A DNA stretch of 64,000 nucleotides from Bacillus australimaris (GCF_001307105.1 NZ_LGYN01000001.1:496001-560000); one strand, 5' to 3'. Counted from the stretch's first letter, positions 19,739-31,384 are shown. Translations and numbers: made by a program. The notes: generated by a model from the letters alone, not told the origin.

Positions 19739-22120
19739 CTCATGCATAAAATCAAACGGAGTGATTCCCTCCATGCCAATATTTGCGTCATGTACGCTAA
19801 ACGGAAGCTCTTTTTGAAGCGCTTCGAGCTCTGCATCCATCATCTCTTCAGTTTGCACGAGCCGCATCGTTAAGGACGTTTGTCTAAGGGAATCCTCATT
19901 ATTTTTCACGCCCCACTCCAGCGCTGATTCCTCGCCGCACAAAATTAAAAACTTTTTGCTTCGCGTAATGGCTGTGTACAGCAGATTTCTCCGAAGCATT
20001 CGGTAATAGCTTCTCACGACTGGCAGCACAACAATAGGGAATTCACTGCCCTGTGATTTGTGAATAGAGCAGCAATAGGCATGTGTAAATTGATGAAAAT
20101 CCTTTTTTGTAAAGGTGATTTCATTTCCATCAAAGGAGATCACGGCCATGTCTTCTTTTTCTGTATTTTCTTTCGCATAAAAGATCGAGACAATTTCGCC
20201 GATATCCCCGTTAAAAATGTTGTTCTCCGGCTGATTCACAAGCTGAAGCACCTTATCACCTGTCCGGTACACGACATCACCAAACGGGATTTCTCTGCCC
20301 TTTGGCTTTTTAGGATTCAAAATTTGCTGCAGCATTTTGTTAAGCTCATTGATGCCCGCTTTTCCTTTATACATAGGTGCGAGCACTTGAATGTCTTTTG
20401 CAGAAAAGCCTTTTTGAGCAGCGTTGCTGACGACTTTCTCAATGACCTCTTTCATTTGATCAGCTGAACACTTAATGAAGGACCGATCCTTTGAACGTGC
20501 GGTAATATCTTTTGGCAGCACGCCTTTTTTCATATCATGTGCTAGTTCAACAATGGTTGAACCGTCTGCCTGCCGGTATATATCTGTCAGGGTAACAGCT
20601 GGCACGGCTTTTGAGGCAAGCAAATCCCTTAAAACCTGACCTGGTCCGACAGATGGAAGTTGATGTTCATCCCCTACCATAATGACTTGGATATGATCAG
20701 GAATCGCTTTAAACAAATGATTTGCCAGCCAAATATCCAGCATACTTGATTCATCAATGATGACAAGCTTTCCTTCAATCGGCTGTTCCTCATCATGCGA
20801 GAAGCCCTCTGATCCGTTCCAGCCTAATAGCCGGTGAATGGTGACAGCTGGAAGCCCTGTTGATTCTGTCATGCGTTTAGCCGCCCGTCCAGTTGGCGCT
20901 GCAAGCACAAATGGAAAGGATTCATCTTTTTTATAATCACCCGGATCAAGAGACACACCGTGAAGATCGCTGTAAAGCTCAACAATCCCTTTAATGACCG
21001 TCGTTTTCCCTGTACCAGGTCCGCCTGTTAAAAGCAGCATCGGGGACATGAGTGCCTTTTGAATGGCTTCCTTTTGTGTAGGTGCATACTGAACACCTAA
21101 TCGTTCCTCGAGCTCACCAAGTGCAAGCAGGAATTCTGATTCAGGGAATTGATCTGCATATTCCGTTTGGGAGACAATTTTTTGAATGCGTTTAGCGACA
21201 CTTTGCTCTGCATAAAACAAGGACGGATGATAGCATCGGTCATCTTCAATAATCATCTCTTTCCCTTCGCCAAGTGCAATGATCTGATTGGCAACATCCA
21301 TTTCCGTCACTTTGTAATCATTGCCTGTTTGATTAAGCAGCTTGCGGGTTTCAACGATCAAATCTTTCGTTTGTATGTACGTATGACCGTCCTGCAGACT
21401 GGCTGTCTCAACCGTATATAGCAAGGCTGCGCGAATCCGCTCTGGGTCATTTCCTGAGATGCCTGTTCTAGCCCCAAGCTCATCCGCCTTAATAAATCCG
21501 ATCCCCTCGACATCCTTGACGAGCTGATACGGATTTTCCTCGATCTTCTGCAGTGTTTCACTCTCGTACACTTGGTAAATCTTCATGCTGAGCTGCGGAC
21601 CAAAGCCATATTGATTGAGACTGATCATGATTTGTTCCAGCCCTTGATGCTCCTGAAGCGCTGCGGCGAGCTTATCTGCCTTCTTTTTTGATAAACGGGG
21701 AACGTCATACAAAACAGCCGGATCACGCATAATTTTATGAAGCGTTTGATTGCCTAGCTGCCCCACGATTTCTTCCGCTGTCTTTTTCCCTATCCCTTCA
21801 AATAAGTCACTTGAAAGATAATGGATGATTCCCTGCTTTGTTGTTGGTACTTCCTTTTGAAAATGAGTGGCCTGAAACTGTTCACCAAATTTCGGATGGC
21901 TTGTGACTTTGCCATAAAAGGTGTACGTTTCCTCCTCATGAAGTGCTGGGAAGTAGCCTGTGACAGATGCTGTTTTTTCCTCTAGGTTTTCCGATGTTTC
22001 AATGACTTTCACCTTTAACACAGAGTATAAGTTACTTTCATTATGGAAAATAACAGCTTGAATTGTCCCCTTTAAAAATGGTTCGTCCTCAAGCTTCATT
22101 TGATCTGGATGTTCCTGCAC
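19736..22120 (-). CDS. recD2: ATP-dependent 5'-3' DNA helicase RecD2 (YrrC)
   Basis: SF1B helicase of the RecD2 type, which lacks RecBC partners and takes part in replication-fork restart and repair. The 794 residues include an N-terminal extension with helix-hairpin-helix-like segments (LFEGIGKKTAEEIVGQLG, DVPRLSKKKADKLAAAL), Walker A LTGGPGTGKTT near 360, Walker B IIDESSMLD, motif III VGDEHQLPSVGPG and the C-terminal THAYCCSIHKSQGSEF and YTAITRSKK motifs. Translation starts at GTG 22120, 8 bases after GGAGG. It lies just downstream of yrrB, as in B. subtilis. Confidence 0.95.
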   Translation of the reverse strand: MQEHPDQMKLEDEPFLKGTIQAVIFHNESNLYSVLKVKVIETSENLEEKTASVTGYFPALHEEETYTFYGKVTSHPKFGEQFQATHFQKEVPTTKQGIIHYLSSDLFEGIGKKTAEEIVGQLGNQTLHKIMRDPAVLYDVPRLSKKKADKLAAALQEHQGLEQIMISLNQYGFGPQLSMKIYQVYESETLQKIEENPYQLVKDVEGIGFIKADELGARTGISGNDPERIRAALLYTVETASLQDGHTYIQTKDLIVETRKLLNQTGNDYKVTEMDVANQIIALGEGKEMIIEDDRCYHPSLFYAEQSVAKRIQKIVSQTEYADQFPESEFLLALGELEERLGVQYAPTQKEAIQKALMSPMLLLTGGPGTGKTTVIKGIVELYSDLHGVSLDPGDYKKDESFPFVLAAPTGRAAKRMTESTGLPAVTIHRLLGWNGSEGFSHDEEQPIEGKLVIIDESSMLDIWLANHLFKAIPDHIQVIMVGDEHQLPSVGPGQVLRDLLASKAVPAVTLTDIYRQADGSTIVELAHDMKKGVLPKDITARSKDRSFIKCSADQMKEVIEKVVSNAAQKGFSAKDIQVLAPMYKGKAGINELNKMLQQILNPKKPKGREIPFGDVVYRTGDKVLQLVNQPENNIFNGDIGEIVSIFYAKENTEKEDMAVISFDGNEITFTKKDFHQFTHAYCCSIHKSQGSEFPIVVLPVVRSYYRMLRRNLLYTAITRSKKFLILCGEESALEWGVKNNEDSLRQTSLTMRLVQTEEMMDAELEALQKELPFSVHDANIGMEGITPFDFMHE

Positions 22121-22139
22121 AGGTCTTCCCTCCTTCCAT

Positions 22140-22793
22140 CTATTCTGCGTCTTGAATCAGCTTCTTCGCATGTAGTGCCAGCATATGATCAGGCTGCACG
22201 TCAATGGCTTTTCCTAGCATTTCAAGTGCTTCGTCTTTTTTCTCTAAATACGCATACGCAACCCCTAAATTATAAAAGGCATCTGCATGCTGCGGATCAC
22301 GCGTGACGACTTCGGTAAAAGTCGTGACCGCTTCTTCCAGCATGTGTTCATTGGCTAAGCACATACCAAATTGAAATCTTGCTTCATTATCTTCTTCGTT
22401 TAGTTCAATGGCACGCTGAAGATATGGCATGGCAAGCTTTGGCTGCTCTAATTTGATGAGTGTCTGCCCCAGCATATAAAACAAATCACTATTTTCCATG
22501 CCCGCTTTTAGCGCTTGTTCAAAATAGTCTTTTGCTTTCATAAAGTCTTCTTTTAATGTATACACATTTCCTGCTCCATAATAAGCTGCAGCTGCGGCGT
22601 GATCAAGTTCAATCGCTTTTTGAAAGAAGTTTAACGCACGTTCAAATTCATTGATACTTGAAAGTAAGTTCGCAAAGTTAATATAAGGAACCGGGTCCTT
22701 CGGGCTTTCTTCGATCGCTTTTGTAAAAGCTTCTGCTGCTTTTTCGATGTTCCCTTGATTTAAGGCTTCTATGCCGATTTCGTTATGATTCAT
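22140..22793 (-). CDS. yrrB: Tetratricopeptide-repeat protein YrrB
   Basis: 217 residues made almost wholly of about six TPR units of 34 residues, with repeating signatures such as AxxxYYxxGNVY and ADAFYNLGVAYAYLEKKDEALE. TPR superhelices mediate protein-protein contact; the B. subtilis YrrB structure is known but its partner is not established. The ATG at 22793 is preferred with AAAGGATG upstream; the longer frame from 22826 runs into the preceding terminator. Operon with recD2 (19 bp apart). Confidence 0.88.
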   Translation of the reverse strand: MNHNEIGIEALNQGNIEKAAEAFTKAIEESPKDPVPYINFANLLSSINEFERALNFFQKAIELDHAAAAAYYGAGNVYTLKEDFMKAKDYFEQALKAGMENSDLFYMLGQTLIKLEQPKLAMPYLQRAIELNEEDNEARFQFGMCLANEHMLEEAVTTFTEVVTRDPQHADAFYNLGVAYAYLEKKDEALEMLGKAIDVQPDHMLALHAKKLIQDAE

Positions 22794-22814
22794 TCGCTCT
22801 CTCATCCTTTCATT

Positions 22815-22846
22815 AAAAAACCTCAACAGCGACGTTGAGGTTTTGA
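22815..22846 (-). terminator. Terminator after mnmA
   Basis: AACCTCAAC/GTTGAGGTT hairpin with TTTTTT on the minus strand, between mnmA and yrrB. Confidence 0.85.
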
Positions 22847-22853
22847 AAACATG

Positions 22854-24026
<1,173 letters not shown>

Positions 24027-24065
24027 TTAGCTGTTTCATTTTTCACACACGAACAAAAGGAAGCA

Positions 24066-25208
24066 TTATTTGGCCAGGCGTTTGACAACAGCCGCTATCT
24101 TATGTGCCGCCTGCTTCACATGATCCTCTTCGTTCCCAAGACCGAAGCTCATTCTGACTGAGGATGTCAGTTCTTTTGCTTCTTCGCCAAACATGGCGCT
24201 TAACACGTGCGAAGGAAGGACAGATCCAGCCGTACATGCCGACCCGCTTGAAACAGCAATTCCTTCCATATCTAAATTCACAAGCAGCGATTCAATGGAG
24301 ACGCCCGGGAAATGAACATTTAAAATGTGCGGCAATGTTTCTTTCGGATGTCCATTGATCGAGAAATTGAGTGATTCCTCTTCGAATACTTGCAGCATGG
24401 TTTCTTTGAGCTTACCATAATGCATCGCTTTTTCTCTTCTATTTTGCTTTGTTAATTGAACAGCTTCTGCAAGCCCCACAATCCCTGCCACATTTTCAGT
24501 GCCAGCACGGCGCTTTCTTTCTTGTTCCCCTCCGAATATTTGCGGAGAGAGTTTCACGCCTTCGTTGACATATAAAAAGCCTGTTCCCATCGGACCATTC
24601 AGCTTATGACCAGATGCAGATAAAAGATCGATATGAAGATCTGCTACATCAATGGGCATTGTGCCGAACGCCTGCACTGCGTCTGTATGAAAATGTGCAG
24701 TATGATCATGTAAAAGTTCGCCAATCGCTTTGATTGGCTGAATCACACCTGTTTCATTATTCCCGTACATGATGGTCACAAGAATCGTATCATCTCTTAG
24801 TGCTTGTTTTAATTGATCAAGATGAATCAATCCCGCTTGATCTACATCTAAATATGTCACTTCAAATCCTAGCTTCTCTAGGCGCTCACATGTATGCAGC
24901 ACCGCATGATGCTCTGTTTTGACTGTGATGATATGTTTACCTTCATGCTGTCTTGCCATGGCAACACCTGTGATCGCCAAGTTGTCCGCCTCGGTTCCTC
25001 CACTTGTGAGGATGATCTCCTGCGGTTTACAGTGCAATTCTCCTGCAATGACTTCTCTTGCTTCATCGAGCCACTTTCTTGCCTCGCGCCCATATGAATG
25101 AATACTAGAGGGATTGCCAAATATCTCTGTAAAGTAAGGCATCATCTTGTCCACAATACGCTGATCCATCGGCGTTGTAGCCGCATGATCTAAATAGATT
25201 CGTTCCAT
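24066..25208 (-). CDS. iscS: Cysteine desulfurase (YrvO type), sulfur donor for MnmA
   Basis: PLP enzyme converting cysteine to alanine and a protein-bound persulfide. The 380 residues show HTDAVQAFG at 174-182, the PLP lysine Lys202 in SGHKLNGP, and the catalytic Cys325 in SSGSACTAG on a long loop typical of group I enzymes. The ATG at 25208 follows AGAGGTG. It sits between cymR (18 bp upstream) and mnmA. A second, distinct cysteine desulfurase (NifS, for NAD synthesis) is at 61362-62504. Confidence 0.94.
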   Translation of the reverse strand: MERIYLDHAATTPMDQRIVDKMMPYFTEIFGNPSSIHSYGREARKWLDEAREVIAGELHCKPQEIILTSGGTEADNLAITGVAMARQHEGKHIITVKTEHHAVLHTCERLEKLGFEVTYLDVDQAGLIHLDQLKQALRDDTILVTIMYGNNETGVIQPIKAIGELLHDHTAHFHTDAVQAFGTMPIDVADLHIDLLSASGHKLNGPMGTGFLYVNEGVKLSPQIFGGEQERKRRAGTENVAGIVGLAEAVQLTKQNRREKAMHYGKLKETMLQVFEEESLNFSINGHPKETLPHILNVHFPGVSIESLLVNLDMEGIAVSSGSACTAGSVLPSHVLSAMFGEEAKELTSSVRMSFGLGNEEDHVKQAAHKIAAVVKRLAK

Positions 25209-25226
25209 TTCCGGTACACCTCTGAT

Positions 25227-25646
25227 CTAAATATAGAACATATACGAGTCTTGATCCCCGTCATCTGTATAACTTGCCAAGTCTTCAAGAGTTGTATTGT
25301 CTAGTACGTCTTTTACTGCATCACGAATACGAATCCAAAGTTCACGCTTTGCTGGTTCTTCGTTTTCAATGACTTCGACAGGACTAATTGGTCCTTCTAA
25401 TACACGAATAATATCACCGGCTGTAATCTCGTTTGGTTCATGTGCAAGAACATAGCCGCCATACGCCCCGCGAATACTTTTTACAAGACGGGCATTACGG
25501 AGTGGTGATACAAGCTGCTCTAAATAATGCTCAGACAAATCATTGTTTTGAGCAATCGATTTTAATGATGTAGGCCCTTCGCCATGTTTTTTGGCTAATT
25601 CGATCATGATCGTCAGACCATATCTGCCTTTAGTTGAAATTTTCAA
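25227..25646 (-). CDS. cymR: Rrf2-family cysteine metabolism repressor CymR
   Basis: 139-residue winged-helix Rrf2 protein, the master repressor of cysteine metabolism in Bacillus, which acts in complex with the O-acetylserine thiol-lyase CysK. The DNA-binding half reads STKGRYGLTIMIELA ... SLKSIAQNNDLSEHYLEQLVSPLR; unlike IscR there is no Fe-S cysteine triad. The TTG at 25646 gives the family's MKISTKGRYGL start with AGAGGTG 6 bases upstream. It heads the cymR-iscS-mnmA operon. Confidence 0.94.
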   Translation of the reverse strand: MKISTKGRYGLTIMIELAKKHGEGPTSLKSIAQNNDLSEHYLEQLVSPLRNARLVKSIRGAYGGYVLAHEPNEITAGDIIRVLEGPISPVEVIENEEPAKRELWIRIRDAVKDVLDNTTLEDLASYTDDGDQDSYMFYI

Positions 25647-25855
25647 GTTAAACACCTCTGCGTTTTCTATTCTATGTCATCAATTATATTTTCTGATTTC
25701 ATATACGCTGATATATAGACCAAAAGCAATTATATCATACTTTCAGCCAACTTTCATTTACGGGTTCCAAGCCCAATAGGAGGACTCATCCCTTTTCTAT
25801 TTGAAGAAATTTCGGTACTCTATACAAACAAGACATTGCTTTAGGAGAGATAAGT

Positions 25856-27121
25856 ATGAAACCTTTAGCGTACCGGATGCGCCCAAGTCATATTGAAGAC
25901 ATTATTGGGCAGGAGCATCTTGTTGGAGAAGGTCAAATTATTAGACGAATGGTCGAGGCGAAACATTTATCCTCGATGATTTTATACGGACCGCCGGGCA
26001 TCGGCAAAACTTCGATCGCAACGGCGATTGCTGGCAGTACAAGCATTGCTTTTCGTACGTTGAATGCAGTCATTCATAATAAAAAGGATATGGAAGCAGT
26101 CGCCGCTGAAGCGAAAATGAGCGGTCAGGTGATCCTTATTTTAGACGAAGTCCATCGGCTTGATAAAGGAAAGCAGGATTTTCTTCTACCTTATTTAGAA
26201 AATGGCATGATCATTTTAATTGGCGCTACGACGGCTAATCCCTATCATGCGATCAATCCCGCCATCCGAAGCCGGACACAGATATTTGAACTAAAACCGC
26301 TTGAAACAGAGCAAATCAAAGCTGCTTTATCTAGGGCATTACAGGATGAGCATCGCGGACTTGGCGGTTACGAGGTGACTGTGGACGATGATGCGATGCA
26401 TCATTTTGCCAATGGATGCGGAGGAGATGTGCGTTCTGCTTTAAATGCGCTAGAACTCGCCGTCTTATCGACAAAAGCTGATGAAACTGGACATATCACA
26501 ATTACTCTTGCCGCTGCCGAAGAATGTTTACAAAAAAAGAGCTTCTCGCATGATAAGAATGGTGATGCTCATTATGATGTCCTCTCAGCTTTTCAAAAAT
26601 CCATTAGAGGATCTGACGCAGATGCGGCACTGCATTACCTTGCCAGACTGATCGAAGCAGGAGACCTTGAAAGCATTTCAAGAAGATTACTCGTAATGGC
26701 ATACGAGGATATTGGCTTAGCCAGTCCTCAGGCAGGTCCCCGCGTATTAAGTGCTGTACAAACAGCAGAAAGAGTCGGTTTCCCAGAAGCACGAATTCCG
26801 CTCGCTAACGCAGTGATTGAACTGTGTCTTTCTCCTAAATCCAATTCGGCATATAAGGCGATTGATGCAGCGCTGGGTGACATTCGTTCAGGGAAAATTG
26901 GTGAAGTTCCTGCCCATTTAAAGGATGCCCACTACAAAGGCGCCACAGCCCTCGGAAGAGGCGTCGATTACTTGTACCCACATGATTATGAAAACGGCTG
27001 GGTGAAGCAGCAATATTTACCTGACCCGCTGAAAAACAAGCAATACTATGAACCGAAGCAAACAGGGAAATTTGAAGGTGCATTAAAACAGGTCTATGAG
27101 AATTTAAAACGCCAAAAATAA
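25856..27121 (+). CDS. rarA: Replication-associated recombination protein RarA (YrvN)
   Basis: AAA+ ATPase of the RarA/MgsA/WRNIP1 family acting at stalled replication forks. The 421 residues contain Walker A GPPGIGKTS at 45-53, Walker B ILILDEVHR near 97-105, sensor 1 GATTANP, and a C-terminal tetramerisation domain with GDLESISRRLLVMAYEDIG and the HLKDAHYKGA motif. The ATG at 25856 has AGGAGAG upstream. It is divergent from cymR and ends at a terminator shared with tcdA. Confidence 0.95.
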   Translation: MKPLAYRMRPSHIEDIIGQEHLVGEGQIIRRMVEAKHLSSMILYGPPGIGKTSIATAIAGSTSIAFRTLNAVIHNKKDMEAVAAEAKMSGQVILILDEVHRLDKGKQDFLLPYLENGMIILIGATTANPYHAINPAIRSRTQIFELKPLETEQIKAALSRALQDEHRGLGGYEVTVDDDAMHHFANGCGGDVRSALNALELAVLSTKADETGHITITLAAAEECLQKKSFSHDKNGDAHYDVLSAFQKSIRGSDADAALHYLARLIEAGDLESISRRLLVMAYEDIGLASPQAGPRVLSAVQTAERVGFPEARIPLANAVIELCLSPKSNSAYKAIDAALGDIRSGKIGEVPAHLKDAHYKGATALGRGVDYLYPHDYENGWVKQQYLPDPLKNKQYYEPKQTGKFEGALKQVYENLKRQK

Positions 27122-27156
27122 AAAAAGCCCCCTGCATATTAGCAGGCGGGCTGTTT
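27122..27156 (+). terminator. Terminator after rarA
   Basis: GCCCCCTGC/GCAGGCGGGC hairpin followed by TGTTTATTTAT, overlapping the convergent tcdA stop. Confidence 0.8.
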
Positions 27157-27919
27157 ATTTATCCTTTACACGTGTAATCGGAATATCTTTTAAAAGCTTC
27201 ATAATGACATGACCACCCATGATCAGTCCGGCAACAGACGGAACGAATGCATTAGATGATGGCGGCATTTGCGCTTTGCGAATCTTCGCTTCATCATTAC
27301 CAACTTCTTTTCTGACATCTTCACGAATCACAATTGGACTTTCATCTGAGAAAATGACTTCAATTCCCTTACGAATGCCTTCCTTGCGCAGACGTGTTCT
27401 CACGACTTTTGCAATAGGGTCTGTATGTGTTTTTGAGATATCATCAATTTTGAAGCGTGTCGGATCTGTTTTGTTCGCGGCACCCATACTTGAAATGATG
27501 TTCACATTGCGCTTAAGACACTCTTTCATTAAATGAATTTTATAGTGAATGGTATCTGATGCATCAATGACATAATCAAGCGGATACTCAAAAAATTGCT
27601 CGTATGTTTCCTCTGTATAAAACATTTTGAGCGCAACAACTTCACATTCTGGATTAATATCAGCGATTCTCGCCTGCATTAAGTCAACCTTTGGCTGGCC
27701 AACTGTTGATAGCAATGCTGGCAGCTGACGGTTCACATTTGTAATATCAATATCATCTTTATCAACAAGTACAATACGGCCAACACCTGAACGCGCGAGT
27801 GCCTCTACTGCAAATGAACCAACGCCGCCCACACCAAGCACTGCAACTGTACTGTTTTTTAATATATTTAAGCCTTCCTTGCCAATGGCAAGCTCGTTTC
27901 TTGAAAACTGATGTAACAA
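27155..27919 (-). CDS. tcdA: tRNA threonylcarbamoyladenosine dehydratase TcdA (YrvM)
   Basis: E1-like (ThiF/MoeB superfamily) enzyme that converts t6A37 of ANN-decoding tRNAs to its cyclic form ct6A with ATP. The 254 residues contain the nucleotide-binding VLGVGGVGSFAVEALARSG near 28-46, DKDDIDITNVNRQ and the VIDASDTIHYK loop. The TTG at 27919 matches the family start MLHQFSRNELAIG and length and lies 10 bases after AGGTGG; a GTG at 27928 is too close to that site. Confidence 0.93.
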   Translation of the reverse strand: MLHQFSRNELAIGKEGLNILKNSTVAVLGVGGVGSFAVEALARSGVGRIVLVDKDDIDITNVNRQLPALLSTVGQPKVDLMQARIADINPECEVVALKMFYTEETYEQFFEYPLDYVIDASDTIHYKIHLMKECLKRNVNIISSMGAANKTDPTRFKIDDISKTHTDPIAKVVRTRLRKEGIRKGIEVIFSDESPIVIREDVRKEVGNDEAKIRKAQMPPSSNAFVPSVAGLIMGGHVIMKLLKDIPITRVKDK

Positions 27920-28007
27920 GTGCCTCACTCCACCTTTATTTAAAATGAATCGAAAGAATCATATCATATTCAGACTTCTCCGTCATCCTTCTCTAAAAGA
28001 AAAAAAC

Positions 28008-28203
28008 ACAAAAAAGTCCCGATGACGCCGCCAGCTTTTCCTTCGTTTTGAACCCCGCACCAAGCAGGTGGGTGCTTTCTTCCTGACTTTATAAGTCCTC
28101 TAAAGAGGCATTTATGCAGAAAGGAAAGGCAAGCTCCCGTATTAAAAAATGTTCGGTCAAAACTAGGTAACCACCGTACGTATCAGGACTTTATTTATTG
28201 ATT
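28008..28203 (-). ncRNA. bsrA: 6S-1 RNA (bsrA)
   Basis: Regulatory RNA that mimics an open promoter and binds sigma-A RNA polymerase. The minus strand between aspS and tcdA, the B. subtilis bsrA locus, begins AAAGTCCTGAT and ends ATCGGGACTTTTTT, forming the closing stem; the body carries AGTTTTGACCGAAC (complement of 28151-28164), exactly the template for the known B. subtilis 14-nt pRNA. Mature RNA spans about 28010-28192; the primary transcript probably starts near 28203, in line with the 5'-trimmed precursor known in B. subtilis. Confidence 0.93.
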
Positions 28204-28209
28204 GTTGAA

Positions 28210-28238
28210 AGCATATCATAGGCATGTCCCTTTTTCAA
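28210..28238 (-). promoter_or_regulatory. Promoter of bsrA
   Basis: TTGAAA (28233-28238) and TATGCT (28210-28215) with 17 bp spacing on the minus strand, placing the start near 28203. The -35 lies in the loop of the hairpin at 28218-28254. Confidence 0.75.
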
Positions 28239-28254
28239 GCGGTTACATGCCTAT
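28218..28254 (-). terminator. Hairpin after aspS overlapping the bsrA promoter
   Basis: A perfect 10-bp ATAGGCATGT/ACATGCCTAT inverted repeat (28245-28254 with 28218-28227), 16 bp past the aspS stop. No T run follows, so it may protect the 3' end of hisS-aspS mRNA or terminate only weakly. Confidence 0.45.
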
Positions 28255-28269
28255 AAACATGCGCCTATT

Positions 28270-30048
28270 TTACTGTTTTACTTTTGTTTTAATTGCTAAA
28301 CTCAGCTCATCAAGCTGCGCCTCGCTCACATGGCCAGGAGCATCTGTAAGAACGCAGCTCGCACTTGCCGTTTTAGGGAACGCAATCGTATCTCTTAGAT
28401 TAGAGCGTCCTGCAAGCAGCATCACTAAACGGTCAAGCCCAAGCGCGATTCCGCCATGCGGAGGAACCCCATGCTCAAACGCATCCAGAAGGAAGCCGAA
28501 TTGTTCGTAGGCCTCTTCTTTTGAAAAACCGAGTAAGCCAAACATTTTTTCTTGAATGTCCTTTTCGAAAATACGAATAGACCCTCCGCCAAGCTCGTAG
28601 CCATTCAGTACAAGATCATATGCCTGTGCCTTCATGTCTTCTGGGCTTGTTTCAATTAATTCTAGATCATCACGAACTGGCATTGTGAATGGATGATGGG
28701 CAGCATAGAAGCGGCCTTCTTCTTCATCTTTTTCAAGCAGCGGCCAATCGACAACCCATAAGAAATTGAAGACAGATTCATCGATCAGTTCAAGCTCTTT
28801 ACCGAGTTTTAGACGAAGTGCACCAAGCGCATCATGGACAACAGACGTCTTATCTGCAACAAAGAGTAAAAGGTCGCCTTCTTCCACTTGAAGCTGCTCT
28901 TTTAATTCTGCTTGTTTTGTTTCATCAAAGAATTTAGCGATTGGTCCTTTTAATTCTGTTCCTTCAGCTTTTAGCCAAGCAAGACCTTTTGCACCATAGT
29001 TCGCTGCAAATGCACCTAGTGCATCAATGTCTTTTCTTGAGTAGTTTGCTGCAGCACCTTTTACATTGATGGCTTTGACAGCTCCACCATTCTTCACAGC
29101 TCCACTAAACACTTTGAAATCAGAGTCTTTTACCGTGTCTGAAATGTTGACAAGCTTCATTTCAAAACGTGTATCCGGCTTATCAGAACCGTAGGAATTC
29201 ATTGCTTCATCGTACGTCATTCGTGGTAATGGCAATGTTAGGTCTACACCTTTTACATCTTTCATCACCTTTGCCATCATCTGTTCAGCAAGTGTCATGA
29301 TGTCCTCTTGACTCATAAAGGACATTTCAATATCAACTTGTGTAAATTCCGGCTGACGGTCAGCACGCAAGTCTTCGTCTCTAAAACAGCGGGCAATTTG
29401 ATAGTAACGATCCATCCCTGATACCATCAGCAATTGTTTAAATAATTGCGGAGACTGAGGCAGGGCATAGAATTCTCCTTCATGTACACGGCTTGGAACA
29501 AGATAGTCACGTGCACCCTCTGGCGTACTTTTCGTTAAAATCGGTGTTTCAATGTCGAGAAAGCCGTTGTCATCTAAGAAATGGCGGAATGCTTTTGTGA
29601 CGTTATGTCTCATTTTCATCGTTTCAAACATGGCAGGGCGGCGAAGATCTAGGTAACGATATTTTAAACGAACATCTTCTGATACCTCATCTGCTTGATC
29701 TGAAATCACAAATGGAGGAGTCTTTGCTTCATTTAGAACGGTGACCGTTTCGACTTGAATTTCAATTTTGCCCGTTTTTAAATTTGGGTTGATCGTTGCT
29801 TCTTCTCTTGCGACAACCGTTCCTTTAATATCAAGGACATACTCATTTCGAATTGATTCTGCTGTCTCAAGCGCCTCTTTTGATAAGTCTGGATTGAAAA
29901 CAACTTGTACAATCCCTGTACGGTCGCGCAGATCAATAAAGATTAAACCGCCAAGGTCACGTCTTTTTTGAACCCATCCTTTTAATACAACTGTCTGACC
30001 GATTTGGTCTTCTGTTACTTCTCCACAATAAAAAGTTCTACCAAACAC
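28270..30048 (-). CDS. aspS: Aspartyl-tRNA synthetase
   Basis: Class IIb synthetase for tRNA-Asp; 592 residues from the GTG at 30048, which gives the family start MFGRTFYCG; an ATG two codons earlier (30054) is only 4 bases from GGAG. The N-terminal OB fold ([20 protein letters not shown]) binds the anticodon, motif 2 is [19 protein letters not shown], the bacterial GAD insertion lies at about 300-420 and motif 3 is [11 protein letters not shown] near the C terminus. It lies 13-19 bp after hisS, so it shares the histidine T-box transcript. Confidence 0.96.
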   Translation of the reverse strand: MFGRTFYCGEVTEDQIGQTVVLKGWVQKRRDLGGLIFIDLRDRTGIVQVVFNPDLSKEALETAESIRNEYVLDIKGTVVAREEATINPNLKTGKIEIQVETVTVLNEAKTPPFVISDQADEVSEDVRLKYRYLDLRRPAMFETMKMRHNVTKAFRHFLDDNGFLDIETPILTKSTPEGARDYLVPSRVHEGEFYALPQSPQLFKQLLMVSGMDRYYQIARCFRDEDLRADRQPEFTQVDIEMSFMSQEDIMTLAEQMMAKVMKDVKGVDLTLPLPRMTYDEAMNSYGSDKPDTRFEMKLVNISDTVKDSDFKVFSGAVKNGGAVKAINVKGAAANYSRKDIDALGAFAANYGAKGLAWLKAEGTELKGPIAKFFDETKQAELKEQLQVEEGDLLLFVADKTSVVHDALGALRLKLGKELELIDESVFNFLWVVDWPLLEKDEEEGRFYAAHHPFTMPVRDDLELIETSPEDMKAQAYDLVLNGYELGGGSIRIFEKDIQEKMFGLLGFSKEEAYEQFGFLLDAFEHGVPPHGGIALGLDRLVMLLAGRSNLRDTIAFPKTASASCVLTDAPGHVSEAQLDELSLAIKTKVKQ

Positions 30049-30066
30049 AAACATTCCACTCCTTCT

Positions 30067-31341
30067 CTACGCTTTCTGGTGTGCCTTCATCATTTGAATC
30101 AGCTCATCAAGCTTCACTTCAATTTGTTCACCCGTTGTCGTATCTTTCACATTCACAATTTGCTGAGCGAGCTCATCTTCACCAAGAACCGCAATAAATT
30201 TAGCTTTTAATCGATCAGCCGCTTTAAATTGTCCTTTTAGTTTCTTTCCTGTATAGTCCATTTCACTTGAGATTCCTTCTTTTCTCAGACGGTTTAATAA
30301 TGAAACAGAATAATCCTTCGCTTCTTCTCCGAGTGCAGCAATGTATAGATCAATGCCATCCTGCACAGGAAGCTCAATCCCTTCAGCATCGATTGCTGAT
30401 AGGAAACGTTCAATACTCATCGCAAAACCGATCCCTGGTGATTCAGGACCTCCAATTCCTTCAACAAGTCCATCATAACGGCCGCCGCCGGCTAATGTTG
30501 TAATCGCACCAAAGCCTTCTGCATTACTCATGATCTCAAATGCAGTGTGATTGTAGTAATCAAGACCGCGCACTAAGTTTGGATCGACGACATATTCAAT
30601 GCCTATATCTGTTAAGTATTGTGTGACCTTTTCAAAATACGTTCGTGATTCTTCATTTAAGTAATCTTGAATGGATGGAGCCGTTGCCATCAGTTCGTGG
30701 TCACGATCCTTTTTACAATCAAGAATACGCAGCGGATTTTGATGTAAACGAGTTTGACAGTCATGACAGAATTCATCAATTCTTGGCTCAAAGTGCTCAA
30801 CAAGTGCTGTGCGGTAGTCTGCACGGCTCTCTTTGTCACCAAGGCTGTTAATGACGAGCTTTAAGTTGGAAAGGCCTGCTTTCTCATAGACACTCATCGC
30901 AAGTGAAATGACTTCTGCATCAATGGCAGGATCTTTTGAACCAATCGCTTCAATTCCAAATTGATAAAATTGACGATATCTTCCTGTCTGCGGACGTTCA
31001 TAGCGGAACATTGGTCCAATGTAATACAGCTTGGTTGGCTGCGCCGGCTGTGCAAACAATTTATTTTCAACATAAGAGCGTACGGTTGAAGCCGTTCCCT
31101 CTGGACGAAGTGTGATGCTGCGTCCTTTTTTATCTTCAAATGTGTACATCTCTTTTTGAACGATATCTGTTGATTCGCCTACTCCCCGTGCAAACAGCTC
31201 TGTATGCTCAAAAATCGGTGTGCGGATTTCTTTGTATTGGAAGGCTGCACATATATCTCTCGCAATTTGTTCAACATACTGCCAGCGTTCTGACTCTCCA
31301 GGTAAAATATCCTGTGTGCCTCTTGGAATATTAAAACTCAT
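30067..31341 (-). CDS. hisS: Histidyl-tRNA synthetase
   Basis: Class IIa synthetase; 424 residues. Motif 1 and 2 regions are visible ([20 protein letters not shown]), together with the histidine-binding [14 protein letters not shown] and GGGRYDGL segments; the C-terminal domain binds the anticodon. The ATG at 31341 gives the usual [11 protein letters not shown] start with GGAGG 7 bases upstream. Transcribed with aspS from its own promoter through a T-box leader. Confidence 0.97.
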   Translation of the reverse strand: MSFNIPRGTQDILPGESERWQYVEQIARDICAAFQYKEIRTPIFEHTELFARGVGESTDIVQKEMYTFEDKKGRSITLRPEGTASTVRSYVENKLFAQPAQPTKLYYIGPMFRYERPQTGRYRQFYQFGIEAIGSKDPAIDAEVISLAMSVYEKAGLSNLKLVINSLGDKESRADYRTALVEHFEPRIDEFCHDCQTRLHQNPLRILDCKKDRDHELMATAPSIQDYLNEESRTYFEKVTQYLTDIGIEYVVDPNLVRGLDYYNHTAFEIMSNAEGFGAITTLAGGGRYDGLVEGIGGPESPGIGFAMSIERFLSAIDAEGIELPVQDGIDLYIAALGEEAKDYSVSLLNRLRKEGISSEMDYTGKKLKGQFKAADRLKAKFIAVLGEDELAQQIVNVKDTTTGEQIEVKLDELIQMMKAHQKA

Positions 31342-31384
31342 TTTTCGTCCTCCTACGACCATCATTCATTTTTATGTGGACATA

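Noticed and set aside
20060-20467. 135-residue frame opposite recD2
   Set aside because: Shadow frame inside an intact helicase gene.
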